NCBI GenBank assembly: GCA_036898165.1
Contig: CM072533.1
Coordinates: forward strand, 17,882,001-17,946,000
Direction of reading: 5' to 3'
DNA from: Silybum marianum
Lineage: Eukaryota > Streptophyta > Magnoliopsida > Asterales > Asteraceae
DNA: 64,000 nucleotides
Within the stretch, counting starts at the first letter, position 1. Each line of letters opens with the position of its first letter. This document shows positions 44,440 to 56,399 of this stretch, in pieces. The position numbers and the translations under genes were made by a program. The notes beneath the pieces are model-generated. The model was not told the DNA's origin, did no database searches, and was given only the letters and a program-made list of their open reading frames with translations.

Positions 44440-45010
44440 ATGTTGATGTTGATATATCAAATTTGATAAAATTATAACTTTATCTTATTAACATAAATAA
44501 TTTATATTATAAAAAAACTGTTAAACCATATAAATCATATGTTACTATATCAAAATTGGTAAAATTATAACTTATCTTATTAACCTAATTAACCTAAATA
44601 ATTTGATATTATAAAAAATTGCTATAATTGCTATAATAACGAATATAACATTGATATATCCCTGTTTTATCGGGATTTCTAACCAGAAATATAAAACATT
44701 AAAAATAATTTAAATTTAAAATTGGTTAATCTATATATATCCCTGGTTTATCGGGATTTCTAACCAGAAATATGAAATATTAAAAATAATTTAAATTTAA
44801 AATTCTAAACCATATAAATCATATGTTACTATATCAAATTTGGTAAAATTATAACTTATCTTATTAACCTAATTAACCTAAGTAATTTGATATTATAAAA
44901 AATTGCTATAATAATGACTATAACATCGATATATATCCCTGTTTTATCCGGATTAGAAATATAAAATATTAAAAATAATTTAAATTTAAAATTCGATGTA
45001 TATCCATATT
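44440..45010. repeat. Degenerate tandem repeats, AT-rich
   Basis: The block AAACCATATAAATCATATG ... CTTATCTTATTAACC occurs near 44523 and 44807, and ATATCCC...TTTATCGGGATTTC followed by CCAGAAATATAAA occurs near 44655, 44742 and 44935. Two to three interleaved copies of ~120-280 bp. Confidence 0.7.
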
Positions 45011-45179
45011 TTATTGGAATTTGAAATTTAAATTTAACTTAATGTATAATGTTCCATACATATACATGTTTTATAGAATTTTTAAACATATCCATGTTTA
45101 ATTGGGATTACTAGCTTGTTGATTGAGTCTTACAAATTATCCTATGCAAATATTTGTTTAATCCACTGAATGACTTCAT

Positions 45180-45810
45180 GGATTATATATGCCGAACATA
45201 AATGTTTCATTGCATCTTTGTTTGATTAAAAGTAATATACATACATCTATTCCGAATAAAAATGTCTATGTCGATTAAATAATTTTCATTTATGTGTCAT
45301 TACATCTTTGTTTGATTAGTTAGAAGTAATATACATACATCTATGCCGAATATAAATGTTTCATTACATCTTTCATTACATCTATGCCGATTAAATATTT
45401 TTCAGTTAGCATACACGTAAAAATATTAATTTCGGCAATATCATGTTACCATACATTACATATATCGGCAAACAAGTATGTTAGAAAAAAAAATCAGACA
45501 TATTTCAATAGTATGTCTATGCCGAATATAAATGTTTCATTACATCTTTGTTTGATTAGAAGAAATATACATACTCCAATTCCGAATAAAAATGTCTATG
45601 CAGAAAAAATATTTTTTATTTATGTTTCATTACATTTTTTTTTCATTAGTTAGAAGATACATACATCTATGCCGAATAAAAATGTTTCATTACATCTTTC
45701 ATTACATCTATGCCGATTAAAAAAAATTCATTGAACATCGACGGAAAAATATTAATGTTGGCAATATTCATGTGACCGTACATTACATATATCGGCAAAT
45801 AAATACATGT
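45180..45810. repeat. Two copies of a ~330-bp repeat
   Basis: ATGCCGAAYATAAATG starts at 45189 and 45519, and TCTATGCCGATT at 45381 and 45707, a 326-330-bp spacing. Each copy also holds shorter repeats of a TTTCATTACATCTTT word. Nothing coding. Confidence 0.75.
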
Positions 45811-45984
45811 TTCATGGTTTTTTAGGACTTCGTTTACTCGGAAATCATTTTTTTGCAGATAACCACGTTGCGACACGTGTCCAGTTTAGTGAACATGGGC
45901 GGGAAAATGAGAGGACGGCTCACCAGGAAGTGACACTTGTCCAAAAATGTTACTTATTTATTAGAAGTAATAGATTATGTTATA

Positions 45985-46240
45985 GTTAATTGCACAACGG
46001 ATCCCTAAAGTTTTAGGTTTTTTTAAACAGGAAAATTATTTTAAAATGTGTAAAATAACTAATTAAAATACCCCTCATTTAATTGGACTTGACAGAAAAA
46101 ATTAACGGCTGTTAGGATGAGGGACGAAAATTGTTGAAAGGCACCAAAAATGAAGGGTAAAAGTGTTAAAATGAACTTTAAGGACGGAAACCGTTGAAAT
46201 GGACAAACCTCAGGGACCAAAATTGAACTTTACTCTAAAA
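45985..46240 (-). repeat. Dispersed repeat, copy 2
   Basis: Reverse-oriented diverged copy of 8271-8440 (GTTAGGATGAGGGACGAAAA, GGGACCAAAATTGAACT). Confidence 0.6.
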
Positions 46241-46605
46241 ATAATTAAATTATTTCTTATTTATTGATTATGACAAAACATTATTAAACACAAATCATAC
46301 GAAATCTTGTGAAATACCAACACACCATTGAGATTTTAAAACTTATGTTTGTGGCATTTCATTGAAATCCCGAGATTTCCATAAAATACTGGGATTTCAA
46401 GTCCAGAAAATCCTTCAAACTAACATTTGATTGTATTGGAATTCAATTCTAAAACCAATCAAATCCTGCAAATCAAACGAATCTTAGTGTTTGATAGAAA
46501 GAGACATAAAATTGTAAAGGAACCATAATTTGTGGCCAACCTGTTCATTATAATTAAAAAAAAGTAGATAACAAGCAATCAAATGTAATAAATACATTAT
46601 TACAA
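46241..46605. other. Downstream flank of the aquaporin gene
   Basis: AT-rich, no ORF. The minus-strand AATAATG and TTTATTACA words just after the stop codon may be part of the 3' UTR and poly(A) signal. The end of the transcript cannot be fixed. Confidence 0.4.
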
Positions 46606-49600
46606 CTAATCAAGTTGAAGAAACTGAGAGCGCCGAGAAGACGAGGAGGAGGAAGAGGAGGTTGAGGAGGCACAAGGCTTCAATATGCGAAGCATGAAAG
46701 CCCCAGAAATAGACCCAAGTATTGGAGCCGTTAGATATATCCACAAACCATCGAAGTTAAACGACACGATGGCTGGACCCAGTGACCTTGCCGGGTTCAT
46801 CGATCCACTTGAAATGGGCCTATGACAAATATAAAAATACTTATTAGCTCAAATTTGAACATAAAAATAAATAAAATGTAACTCATTAACTTTTACGCTT
46901 CCATATTGTATAGGATAGTTTACGCTTCCATATTGTATAGGTCCTACATAATATTAAATCATTTCTGATTTAATATGATTTAATATTAAATCAGAAATGA
47001 TTTAATTTTATGTGGGACCCATATCATATGTGGTCCACAATGTGTTTCTTTGTTCCTTTAAAGAGGGGTGGTTCTCGTATGATCCCTCCTTTATATATAT
47101 ATAGATAGACATAAACATTGGAGGGACTTGAACCGGTGACGTATACATGAAATCCTAAATTCCCAAGTGTTACCTAACTTTATTCTAAGATTTCATATCC
47201 CTTGACTACAACAAAATTAGATCTATAGGAGACATCAGTAATGAATAAGCGTTTTAATAGACTATTTTATAATACATAATTTATATGAATAAAAAATAAA
47301 GCGTCTAAAGATGTTGTAATAAGTTTATAGGATGCTGTTGAGTGTGTTTACCAATTTGTTAGGACATTTTTAACAAAAAAAAAGTCACATTAGTTATTTT
47401 ATAGAACATTTTTTTGAAAAAGTGTCTTATAAACACAAGGGTCCTATATTTTTATTTTTTTGAAGTATATAATATTTATATACGGCAACTGGAATAAACA
47501 AACAAACTCACACACTCTCCTCATCTATGGTGAGGCTTGAACCCCCGACCTCCTATAAGACAAGGGACTCACATACCGCTAGGCCAAAGGCTCTTTGGTA
47601 AGTGTCCTATATTTATAGAACACCTTTTCAATTGTCCTATTAAATAACTAATACAACGTCTTTTTATTATAAATGTCCTAAAAAGTTGTTAAGGTGACAA
47701 ATGCATTATATAAACTTATACACGTCTTTAGATATTATGCTTTATTTTTTAGTCCTATAAATTCATTTTTATAAAAAAGTTTATTATATTAGGACGCTTA
47801 TTTATTGATCACATCCTATAAATCCAATTTTATTCGAGTACCTTCTTGTTCTTAATCGAAATTCAAAACACGTGTGTAATTAATTGAGGACAAATGATTT
47901 GTATTTTTTGGGGGTTGCCAATATAATTTTTTTTGAACGTCAAGTTAGTAGTTATTAGTTAGTGATTCGGACCCACAGTGACATCCGTATGGGCAGTATG
48001 CGGGACCCGAACCTTCACCTTATTGGATAAATCCCCACTCCTCCACCATTTTTAGGAAAACCACCACCCCCAAGGCTCGAACCCGAGACCTTGAGGATGA
48101 TGTAAAAACCCCGATATCGCTAGGCCAGAGGCCCTTTGATGGTTGCCAATATATTATATTTGGTTTTTTGCATCAAATTTATATATATAGGATTTACGCT
48201 GTGATTAGGACTCCAAGCCCAATGCCAACTGCTACAATGAATCCAGAAAATTGCGTTACCTGAAATTATATTACAAATAATAACTATCATCAATCATCAA
48301 CATATCTATGCGAAAAGAAGAGACTTTTTTTCGTATGAACGTGAAACCAAACAGTTTTGGTGAGATTCTTAAGATATTTTTTAATATTTGAAACTTCACG
48401 TGAAAATATTGTGAAAGTAACATTTTTCTGTGAACGTTTAGATTTTGTTTTAACTTCACAATGTTTTGCCATAAGGTTTCAACCGTAAAAACTTTGTTTC
48501 ACGGGTCTCACAAAAACAGATTGGTCTCATTTCGTGAACTCAACCATGTTTTTTAAATTACAAATGAGAGAAAGAGATATACATACAGATGGAGGTGCAT
48601 GAACCAACGAAGCCGTAAGAAACAATACAAAGAACGTTGCCATGAATTCCGCCCAGAATGCTGCAGAGTATCCCGCAAGTGGTCTCGTGGTCATGACTTC
48701 CGGTTTCATGCCGTACACCAACGTTGCTGCGTACGTCGCCATGGTAGAACCTGCAACATGGGCCACTATATACAACGGAACCTTTTCCAAACACAAAAAA
48801 TATGAAACAAGAGAACAATTAAATCTATGGGTTATATATATATATATATATCTATATAGGGTTTCCAAGAGTCATTTGGTGTGAAAAATATGTTGTAAAG
48901 CAAGCACCTTTTTCCACGGAAATGGACCAACAGTAGCGAACGCTATCGTTACGGCAGGGTTAACATGAGCACCCGAAATATGGCCGATAGAAAAAACCAC
49001 CATGATCACCGCTAATGCCGCCGTGACTGCGTATTCTAGTAAACCTACTTGACCTCTCATCAATTCTGTGCTTGCAATTATCCCACCAATGCTGAACATA
49101 ACAATAAAACTCCCCAAAGCTTCTGCTACAACCTGCAAGACCAATATGAAAACCCTCAAATTATGCATTTAATTTTGGGGATTGTTTTAATGAAAATAGG
49201 ACAAAATAGTCATCCCTCACACACATAAATTGGTCTCCTAGCGATTCCTCTCCATGATTTTCCCAAATATCACTACCTCCACAACTTGCAGACCTAGCTA
49301 AAAGACATTTTCTTTTTATCAGATTCAACCCACGTCCGCAATTGCGACTTTGCGACTCCGCAATTGCAAAGGTACAACTTCCTAAACCGGTTGAATTTGA
49401 ATTTTTTTGTCTTTTAGCTAGGTCAACAAGTGGGGGATGTGCCACTTTACAGGTAGGGACACTGTATCTAAATTGCAGAGGAATGGTGAAGAGACCAATT
49501 CATATAAGAGGAATGGCTATTTTGGCCAATTTCCCTTGGTTTAATACAGTTTTTGTACCTGTCTAACAAGGGTTTTGTCCATTTGGAGCGGAAAGCATAA

Positions 49601-49750
49601 GAAAGACGGACTTTTAACTATAACGTCTTCGCCTGGGCCTCTTTCTAATGCATTTGAAGAACCTGTTTCTTGATCAAATTTCGAGCGGTTGGTTGTGGAT
49701 GCGTCTTTTGATGCTTCACAAGGTTGCTCATCTTTAAACAAGCCGGTCAT
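46606..49750 (-). CDS. NIP7;1: Aquaporin of the NIP subfamily, NIP7;1-like, 295 residues, 5 exons
   Basis: Coding exons: 49750-49559, 49132-48908, 48781-48587, 48259-48198 and 46819-46606. They total 888 nt, in frame, and every junction has GT/AG. Exon 2 carries the first NPA box (SGAHVNPAVT) and exon 5 the second (SGSMNPARS, whose Arg belongs to the ar/R filter). Six hydrophobic helices are visible. The sequence around helices 1-2 (IGGIIAST..., GLLEYAVTAALAV) fits NIP7;1: Tyr98 sits where AtNIP7;1 has the pore-gating Tyr81, and the residue before the second NPA region is Gly. NIP7;1 in Arabidopsis is an anther-specific boric acid channel in the plasma membrane. The C-terminal tail has a run of nine Ser. 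Intron 4 (46820-48197) is filled with transposons. No break seen, so probably functional. Start chosen as the only Met upstream in frame. Confidence 0.9.
46945..47090. mobile_element. Fold-back MITE remnant in aquaporin intron 4
   Basis: Holds the pair ATTAAATCATTTCTGATTTAA / TTAAATCAGAAATGATTTAA as a palindrome, then GTGGGACCCATATCATATGTG and an end CTCGTATGATCCCTCC beside a TA tract. It is related to the elements at 61881-62045 and 62106-62326. A 23-bp duplicate (TTTACGCTTCCATATTGTAT) lies just to its left. Confidence 0.6.
47204..47841. mobile_element. CACTA-like MITE in aquaporin intron 4
   Basis: The left end GACTACAACAAAATTAGAT and the reverse complement of the right end (TACTCGAATAAAATTGGAT) match. 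CTT at 47201-47203 and 47842-47844 is a 3-bp target duplication, as in CACTA elements. Inside, TCCTATA/TATAGGA-type words form inverted subterminal repeats. A SINE is nested in it. Confidence 0.65.
47454..47602 (-). mobile_element. tRNA-derived SINE nested in the CACTA-like MITE
   Basis: Minus-strand A box TGGCCTAGCGG (47576-47586) and B box GGGTTCAAGCC (47534-47544), tail ...ACTTCAAAAAAA. The flanks GTCCTATATTTTTA and GTCCTATATTTATA are an imperfect target duplication. Same family as 42619-42750. Confidence 0.85.
47926..48140 (-). mobile_element. Second tRNA-derived SINE family in aquaporin intron 4
   Basis: Minus-strand A box TGGCCTAGCGA (48117-48127) and B box GGGTTCGAGCC (48074-48084), then a tRNA-unrelated body ending in GTTCAAAAAAAATT. 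The 13-bp duplication GGTTGCCAATATA lies at 47913-47925 and 48141-48153. Identical flanks suggest a fairly recent insertion. Confidence 0.88.
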
Positions 49751-51549
49751 TATTGATATTGATCTCGACAGAGTTGTGAATAGGATTAAAATGTATCTAT
49801 ACTTGTATAAATAAAACGCATGTAGAGTTGTTTGTTAGTCACACAATTGAGGTTGGGTTGAATTAGGGTTAGAGTTGAGGAATTTGCTTGTGTTTCTGGC
49901 TAAAAGTCGTTCACCTGTGCATTCAACATGCTTGTTGTGTGGTGATAACTAGGACAAGAAATTGTGTCATGCAACTTTCTTGCCTTTTTGGGGAAGGAAT
50001 TCAATTCATTTCTTATGCACAATATTTGTAACAAAGCTTAGGGGTTCAGATACGTACCAAAAACCAACCAAATAATATTTTAACAAGAATAACGAGTAGA
50101 TTACATAAATATAGAGATAAAAATGGAAAAAGATACGTACCCAGGTAGTACTAGAAGCCAGTTTGAAGCTTTATTTATATTCACTTTCTTGAACAATTAA
50201 TATCCCGTGAGAGAAACCTGTTAAAAACACTCTTTAAAGTTAGACAATTGATCGTGCAACCTGTTTGCCAAAAATTATAAGCAGGATAATTGAAGGTTAC
50301 TTAATTTGTCGAGATTTCACAAACTAAAGATCAAATATTTTGAAATATACACGACTAGCTACAAAATAAATAAATGAGACAAAACAATTGGTGATGTGGA
50401 AACCCTTTAACGAGCCAGAAAACTGTAGACAATTCCGGATATCATCGATGCACTATGGATGTCAATTCAGGGATGTTGTCCTTAGTAACAACATCTACAA
50501 CGATCTAAGCAAGTAAATGTGGTTGTCGTGGAAAATAATGTAAGACAACATTTGCTCTTGTAAATTGCTCTTTGTAGCTTCAATATTGTTTTAATGCTTG
50601 AATATATTTGTGTGTAAATGTGCTTTCTTGAGTCCTTCTGGCCTTTTATAGGTGCTTTCATTGAATGTTCCACGGTCATCTCTATAAATGCTTTTATGTA
50701 GATAACCGACATTCTTTGTTGTGCCTTTGATGATTGCTTGTTGGTTATTTTGATGAATTAATGAGGCAAATGTTGATCATGAATGCTTGAAACCTGCAAT
50801 AAAATCAGTGTTGGTAACAGACATTCTGGTTAGCATAAAATAACGAACGCCTTAAGAGTTGTGAATAGGCATGGCGTGCAGTGGCGGCGAGATCAAACCT
50901 CGAGTCTTAGGAGCCACGGCGAGGCCACAACGTTTTTTAAGGCGTGATTTACGACGACAAATCTTTATATCATGTAAATTATTATACATATAAACATATA
51001 TTTTCTACTATTGTCCGATGAGTCAATGATATTAAAAAATTTAAATTAGGTTATACATTTGAAACAAACAAATAAAACATTAAAATGACTAAGAAAAATC
51101 AAATATGGTGTTAACAAAACCGCACATTAGGTCATGACGTGTCACAATCATAATGTGGCGTGAAACACAAGGTTTATGCCACGGTGGCGGTTGCAGCGAG
51201 CGTTTTTGAACATCGGGCGATTGAAGCCAAAATCAACGTTTTTCTTTAATTTACACCCTAATACAATGTTGATGATGTTGTAAATTGGGAAGTTCATTAT
51301 TGTGTTTTTATAACTTGCTCTAGATTATAGACCACTTCCCAGCGATAGAGAAAATGGTATACAATTTGGTATACAGATTGGTACGGTTTTAAGTTCAATA
51401 CAGGTTGATCGGATGGTCAGTGGATTGCACCCAGGGGAATCGAAAAACCTCATCACTTCAATTCAAGCGCAAACCCATTTCTTAGTCACTGGGCTGAGCG
51501 CACCTTTGGTACTTTAATAGGGCGTTTGATAGTGACTTCTTTCGGTAAA
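49751..51549. other. Upstream flank of the aquaporin gene
   Basis: No gene is supported. A minus-strand TATA-like word (TTATTTATAC) lies about 55 bp before the start codon; no clear core promoter was fixed. The stretch 50400-50750 has a minus-strand CTATAAAAGG near 50646 and could be an LTR. 50870-51230 is repetitive and GC-richer. Confidence 0.35.
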
Positions 51550-51801
51550 GAAATGCTTAATGGATGAAACATTGGTGTTACCCCTGGACGACGTTCAGAT
51601 TAACGATCGGTTACACTTCGTCGAAGAACCAATCGAGATACTGGATCGAGAAGTTAAACAGTTGAGGCACAGTAAAATCCCTATTATTAAATCCGCTGGA
51701 ATGCGAAACATGGTCCAGAGTATACATGGAAACATGAAGATTTGATGAAGCATAAGTATCACAGCCTATTCGTGAACACCCCGGATAAAGCTAGCTCTTA
51801 A
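51550..51801 (+). pseudogene. 3' end of a Ty3/gypsy chromovirus pol, with chromodomain remnant
   Basis: Frame MDETLVLPLDDVQINDRLHF then VEEPIEILDREVKQLRHSKIPI. This is the C-terminal integrase-chromodomain segment of Tekay/Del-type elements. A frameshift near 51700 moves the rest into another frame (TWKHEDLMKHKY...), which ends DKASS and a TAA at 51799-51801. The chromodomain guides integration to heterochromatin in this family. Only this end of the element is recognisable here. Confidence 0.75.
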
Positions 51802-51825
51802 ATTTTGGCACGAAATTTCTCTAAC

Positions 51826-52205
51826 AAGGGGAGACTGTGAGTCTGTGACAACTGTAAAATTTGAGCCTCCAGGTTAGTTCCTATTAAGTTTATTAGAGAT
51901 ATTTTAGATAAATTAGAAGAATAAGAGTTAGCTAGAGTAGATTGACCGAAAAATTTCTAGCGTTTTCGGTAGTCGCTTAGAATGTCCGGTTTCGACCCGT
52001 AACTGTCTAAAACGTCCAATATAGTGTCAAATACTATAATTTATACCCAATTTATGTAAAAATATGAACTTGTAACATACCAAATGTAAAACGTTTTATT
52101 TTTGTTAGAATTTAATCCCTTTGGGCTTATATTTTGAGAAACATGCCAAAAATTGAGAAAAGTGATATTTTATGTGTATTTTGGGCGAAAATTGTGTTTT
52201 TAAAA
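51826..52205 (+). repeat. Polypurine tract and start of a chromovirus LTR
   Basis: AAGGGGAGACTG (about 51826-51837) comes after the CACGAAATTTCTC word and is followed by TGTGACAACTG..., an LTR start at 51836 or 51844. The LTR end could not be found. It may run to about 53200, where a leader-like TCTCTCTCT tract lies. Confidence 0.55.
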
Positions 52206-53400
52206 AAGGGCAAAATGCAAAAATAGCAACCTACTTTCATAAATTTCTTTATTATAGAATTGTAGTTTCAGTTTTACTTATTACAGCAATGTACTTTCAA
52301 ATTATTTTTTATTAAAGCATTGTACTTTGAAAAATTTACCCATTATAACAATGGGTAACTTGTTACTTTTTAAACAAGTTAACCCCTACTTTTTTTTGCT
52401 TACATGGCTTAAATGAGATGACATGGATAAATGTCAATATGATTACATGACATTAATAAAAAAAATCTCATGTAATTTTTTTTTTTAAAATTCCCACTTT
52501 CTTTTCTGATTATTCATATCTCACCTAGTTTATATTATTTTTAATTATCTTAATTTTTTTTAGTAATTTCCTCACATCATCACTTTTAAAAAAATTACCA
52601 TTACTAATTGTATGCAAATTAAATATTTTAGAGTTACATTTTTTTAACAAATATGATATTTTTCTTGAAGATAAATACTTTATTTATAAAAAACGTAAAA
52701 CTTGTGATTTAATTTTTCTAGTTCAAAAAATAATTATTTTGTACTTTTTTTTAATTTCACGATATAAATTGTGTTTTAGAAATCTTCTTAATATTGTTAC
52801 ATTTTAATAAATATTTTAGAAATAATCTAATTAATTTAATACATTTATTGAATAATATGTCAATTCAATTAGGGAAACGTTAGGCCGACGATGATATGTC
52901 AATTCAATTCAAAAAAAACCCTCCTCTCTCTCTCTCTAAAAACCAAAGGACACATTCATCTCTCTTCTCCCTCTCTTTTCTCTCTTATTCCAGCCAAATT
53001 TTAGTCACTAACTCCATCAAAATCCAAGTTTTTTCAAGGATTAAAAGTTCTACTCATCATCTAATCAAGGTATGTAGTTTTATTTACGTTTTTACATCAT
53101 TTTTAAGCACTTTGGTGCCATTTTCTTCAAGTTTTTGTACCAAGAAGGTGCTCCAAATAAAGTATAGTTCTAATCACTCTAAAAGGGATATTTCTTTGGT
53201 TTAATTTGTTTAATTACTCAAAGTTTTAGTATAACTTAAATATTTCATATTTAAAATTTTTAATTTGTTTTAGTTCTTATGGCGTAATATATTTTTAACA
53301 AAGATAAAGGTTGATTATTTTGTGAGTTTCAATGCTTATTCTGTATTAAATGCAATTATTAGTTAGTATAAAGAGCTTTACAATGATATATATATATATA
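52206..53400. other. AT-rich repeat region
   Basis: Near 52225-52360, related 40-45-bp words (CAATGTACTTTCAAATT, CATTGTACTTTGAAAAA) recur. A CT-rich tract lies at 52921-52990. The ORF 52896-53204 starts in this tract and has no domain. Confidence 0.4.
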
Positions 53401-53430
53401 TTAGTTGTGTACCCGCGCAATGCGGCGGGA
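53401..53430 (-). terminator. Helitron 3' end hairpin and CTAA terminus
   Basis: Arms at 53412-53416 (CCCGC) and 53425-53429 (GCGGG) with a GCA/TGC inner pair, 7-11 bases from the CTAA end. This hairpin marks the 3' end of rolling-circle transposition. Confidence 0.85.
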
Positions 53431-54095
53431 TGTTAAATTTGAATAATTGTAGCTAAACATACCGATTGCGATTTATGAAAGATTAGTAACTGTATTTAGA
53501 TTTGCAAGTTGTAAGCTTATAATTTGTTGATTATCCAAGCAAAAGCTAAGGCAAATGGATTATTTTTTCTCTTTAGTTAGAATTTAATGTTATACTCAAA
53601 CAAAAATAGATAAAGTTTTTGACAAGCAAAGTTTTGTTTCAATTTTTTTATAAAGGCATCAATATTATTACCAATAAAAACACCATCAAAATACAATATG
53701 CAACCAGGACCCAAAAATGGAAAATAGGCAGCAGCCTAACAACACAAACATCCCACCTAAACAACACTAACAGTAGAAAAAGAACTAAGAAGTTTGCTAG
53801 AGGCAAACCTTACACTGCAAGAATTTAGCCCCTGGCCAAAAACCTCACTCAATTCGGAGCAAAGCCAGCAACCTGAAACCTTCATGAAGCACAGTTCCAT
53901 AGAAAACCTTTTAATTCCACACCCCAACACAGAGAATTCATGAATCAGACGTTTTTGACCAAAGCTTACATCACCTTTCTCGGGTCACTTAGCCAAGCAA
54001 ACTTTGTTTCAATGAAATTATTTGATCCAAATTCTAAAACAAATACTACAAAAAGCATGAAACTAAATAATCCGATAAGGTTACTTGCAAGACTT

Positions 54096-54239
54096 ACAAA
54101 TTCATGGACAAATTATTTAATCTTCAAACTGATTGGTTTTAAACGGTGAACCATTCAGCTTGAGATGACAAATTCATGGACAAATTATTTAATCTTCAAA
54201 CTGATTGGTTTTAAACGGTGAACCATTCAGCTTGAGATG
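54096..54239. repeat. 72-bp perfect tandem duplication in the Helitron
   Basis: ACAAATTCATGGACAAATT starts at 54096 and 54168. Both units read alike through CTTGAGATG. Confidence 0.93.
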
Positions 54240-54438
54240 ACGGAATACCAAAAAGCAGTCTATTAGAAGGTGGGGAGACAAAAATAATATATGGACGGAA
54301 GACAGTATGCGAACTGATTACAAATGTTATAATTAGGGGGTGCTTGGTTGATTTCAAAAAATAAAATAAAAACCAAATCATATTCCTACGGAATAGGAAT
54401 GTGGATTTCCTGAGGAAATTAAAAATACAAAAAAAATA

Positions 54439-54611
54439 TTAAACCATCAGGCAGACCTTCCAATTCTTCACACCATCTTCATTTTCCCAAAGACTAATTT
54501 TCCATAAAACTTTATTTGTTTCATCTTCACCAAAATCAATCTTCATGATTCCATCTACAATTTTATCTCCAACTTCCAACTTCCTGATTAATCTTATTTT
54601 CACACCCAAAT
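54439..54611 (-). pseudogene. Captured last exon (58 codons plus stop)
   Basis: After AACAG| the frame IRLIRKLEVGDKIVDGIMKI ... VLWKISLWENEDGVKNWK runs to a TAA at 54439-54441 with no break. The acidic/aromatic composition and uninterrupted frame look like real coding sequence. Family not recognised. Confidence 0.5.
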
Positions 54612-54759
54612 CTGTTTGAAGGTGTTATGCTTTAATAAAATGTTATATTACTTTTAAGACACGGAGTACTGCACAATCATTACAAATTATAAAAAATACT
54701 ATCCCAATCTCTTTACATGCTGCAATAAAATTAGATTTCATACAAAAGCCTCTAATTAC

Positions 54760-54870
54760 CATAGACATATCGAAGAACCAAACCGGCTGTCCTTCCTCGC
54801 TTCCTTGAATGGTTGAATGTTGCTCAAAATCTCTACCAAAGCGATAGGTTTATTGCAGCCAACAAATGTC
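54760..54870 (-). pseudogene. Captured exon with both splice sites (111 nt)
   Basis: TTCAG|GACATTTG... to ...CTATG|GTAATT, open as TFVGCNKPIALVEILSNIQP and onward. It lies upstream of the exon at 54439-54611 in the same orientation. Confidence 0.45.
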
Positions 54871-55413
54871 CTGAATCAGAACAGAAGAAATAAAAAATTA
54901 CACAAAACTTGAACACAAACTGCAAAAAAACCGCGGAAACCTTTTAACTTGTAAAAGAAGAATCATCAAAGAAAGGTCTATTAAACAAACCAAATTACAT
55001 ATCATTAAGAAAGAAACCAAGAATTACAAAATCCCAACGTCCAACATTTTCCATACCCAGGATCCAGAATCAAACTCTATCGATCAAGAAGCCAAAACCC
55101 CTGTGAAGATCGGCAAAATTCGAATAACATGAAAATAGAAACTTCAAAGTGTAACAATGAGACAATGACGAAACGAAGTAAGCAAAGAAGTGACAATGTA
55201 CAAATTTAAAGAAACAATTCTAATTACTACACAAGTAGGACACTCCAAAACTAAGAATAAGAACTGTACGTAACCATAAAAAGCATTTGACTGTGCTCTG
55301 GTTAATATACTCTTTTAGTGTCTTACATATAAATAAATCAATTATCTGCAAAAAAAAGGTGAAAAGAAGTTACTTATATGCAAGTGAGGTATCTAGATTA
55401 CTTCAATGTTTAC

Positions 55414-55513
55414 CTCCACAATTGTAGATATTTCGTTCAATGACATTGTCAAAGGACTCCAGTATAGGTGAAAAGATTGTTTCTATGGTTGAGAAACTCG
55501 CTTGAGTGTGATC
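55414..55513 (-). pseudogene. Captured exon with both splice sites (100 nt)
   Basis: TTGCAG|GATCACAC... to ...GGAG|GTAAAC, open as DHTQASFSTIETIFSPILES then FDNVIERN. The TIFSPILES word reminds me of plant SCP1-like phosphatase-type proteins, but that is only an impression. Confidence 0.5.
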
Positions 55514-55609
55514 CTGCAATTCAATCGACACTACAATAAGTAAATGTGGAGAAACAAGAATGTTCCAAATACGATTGTTGTAAATCAAAACGGTACGGTA
55601 TTGTATGCA

Positions 55610-55750
55610 ACAATTTTACACCGTAAGCGCTTACCCGGATGGATGTCGTCACCCTCACTTACCGGGGTAAGACTCTATTCTAATTGTCGCTCTTAGTACT
55701 TGGTAAGCACTTACTGGCAAAGTATTTTGTGAACAATCTCTTATTAGTAG
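55610..55750. mobile_element. hAT-like MITE fragment in the Helitron
   Basis: Contains GCGCTTACCCGG, CTTACCGGGGTAAG and an end TATTTTGTGAACAATCTCTTA like those of the MITEs at 5048 and 7322. Confidence 0.45.
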
Positions 55751-56399
55751 TTTCCAGCAAACTCCAGGATTCTGAAAAGACAAAGCCACAGAAAGAAAAA
55801 TGTTAACAAATGCCTATAAACTTCATCACCTACTTTGTATTTTGATGCAGTAGTAGAATCAAAAACTTGAAAAGACAAAGCAACGGAAGAAATCGATACA
55901 ACAGTAACTTGTGTGCGTGAATCGAGAGCATTAACTTAACGGAATAGATCAACCAAAGGGCAAATAAAAGTAATCAAGAGAGTATGAGCAGTAGGCCTGT
56001 AGCATGGCTGTGATAATCAATAAATTAGAACCCGTGAGAATCGACAAATAATATTAGTAAATGCGAGAATCGATAAAATAAAAACACTTAAACGTATACT
56101 AAAAACCGATTTATTTGGATTTTAGGCTATTGGCGTAAAACCAGTGACTGAACAGAGTGGCTTAACAACGATGACCAAACATAATGGCTTAACAACGAAG
56201 ACTGAACAGAATGATATAACCCTGTTGAAGATATTAGGAGAAGCTAGGAACCGTGTTCTCTAATCAAAAAGATGGAGAGTTTGAATTCGATACAAACCCT
56301 TACCTGAGATGTCGCGATGGATAATCAAATCTGAAGAAGATGGAGATGCAATCAATAATTGAAGAATGTAGAAAACCCTAACGTTATCATCGTATGATT

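Noticed and set aside
47534..47586. A tRNA gene, from the A and B boxes
   Set aside because: The boxes belong to tRNA-derived SINEs. No cloverleaf or anticodon arm is formed, and the unit ends in an A-rich tail with target duplications.
49161..49445. 94-codon minus ORF between aquaporin exons 1 and 2
   Set aside because: It lies in intron 1, and the exons on both sides join cleanly without it. The inverted words near 49292-49306 and 49411-49425 suggest a small insertion.
50482..50712. 76-codon minus ORF
   Set aside because: No domain. The sequence around it looks like a retroelement LTR with a TATA box, and the frame is Lys/Thr/Cys low complexity.
52896..53204. 102-codon plus-strand ORF
   Set aside because: Starts in a CT-rich tract, and its composition is that of LTR or leader sequence. 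No domain or start context.
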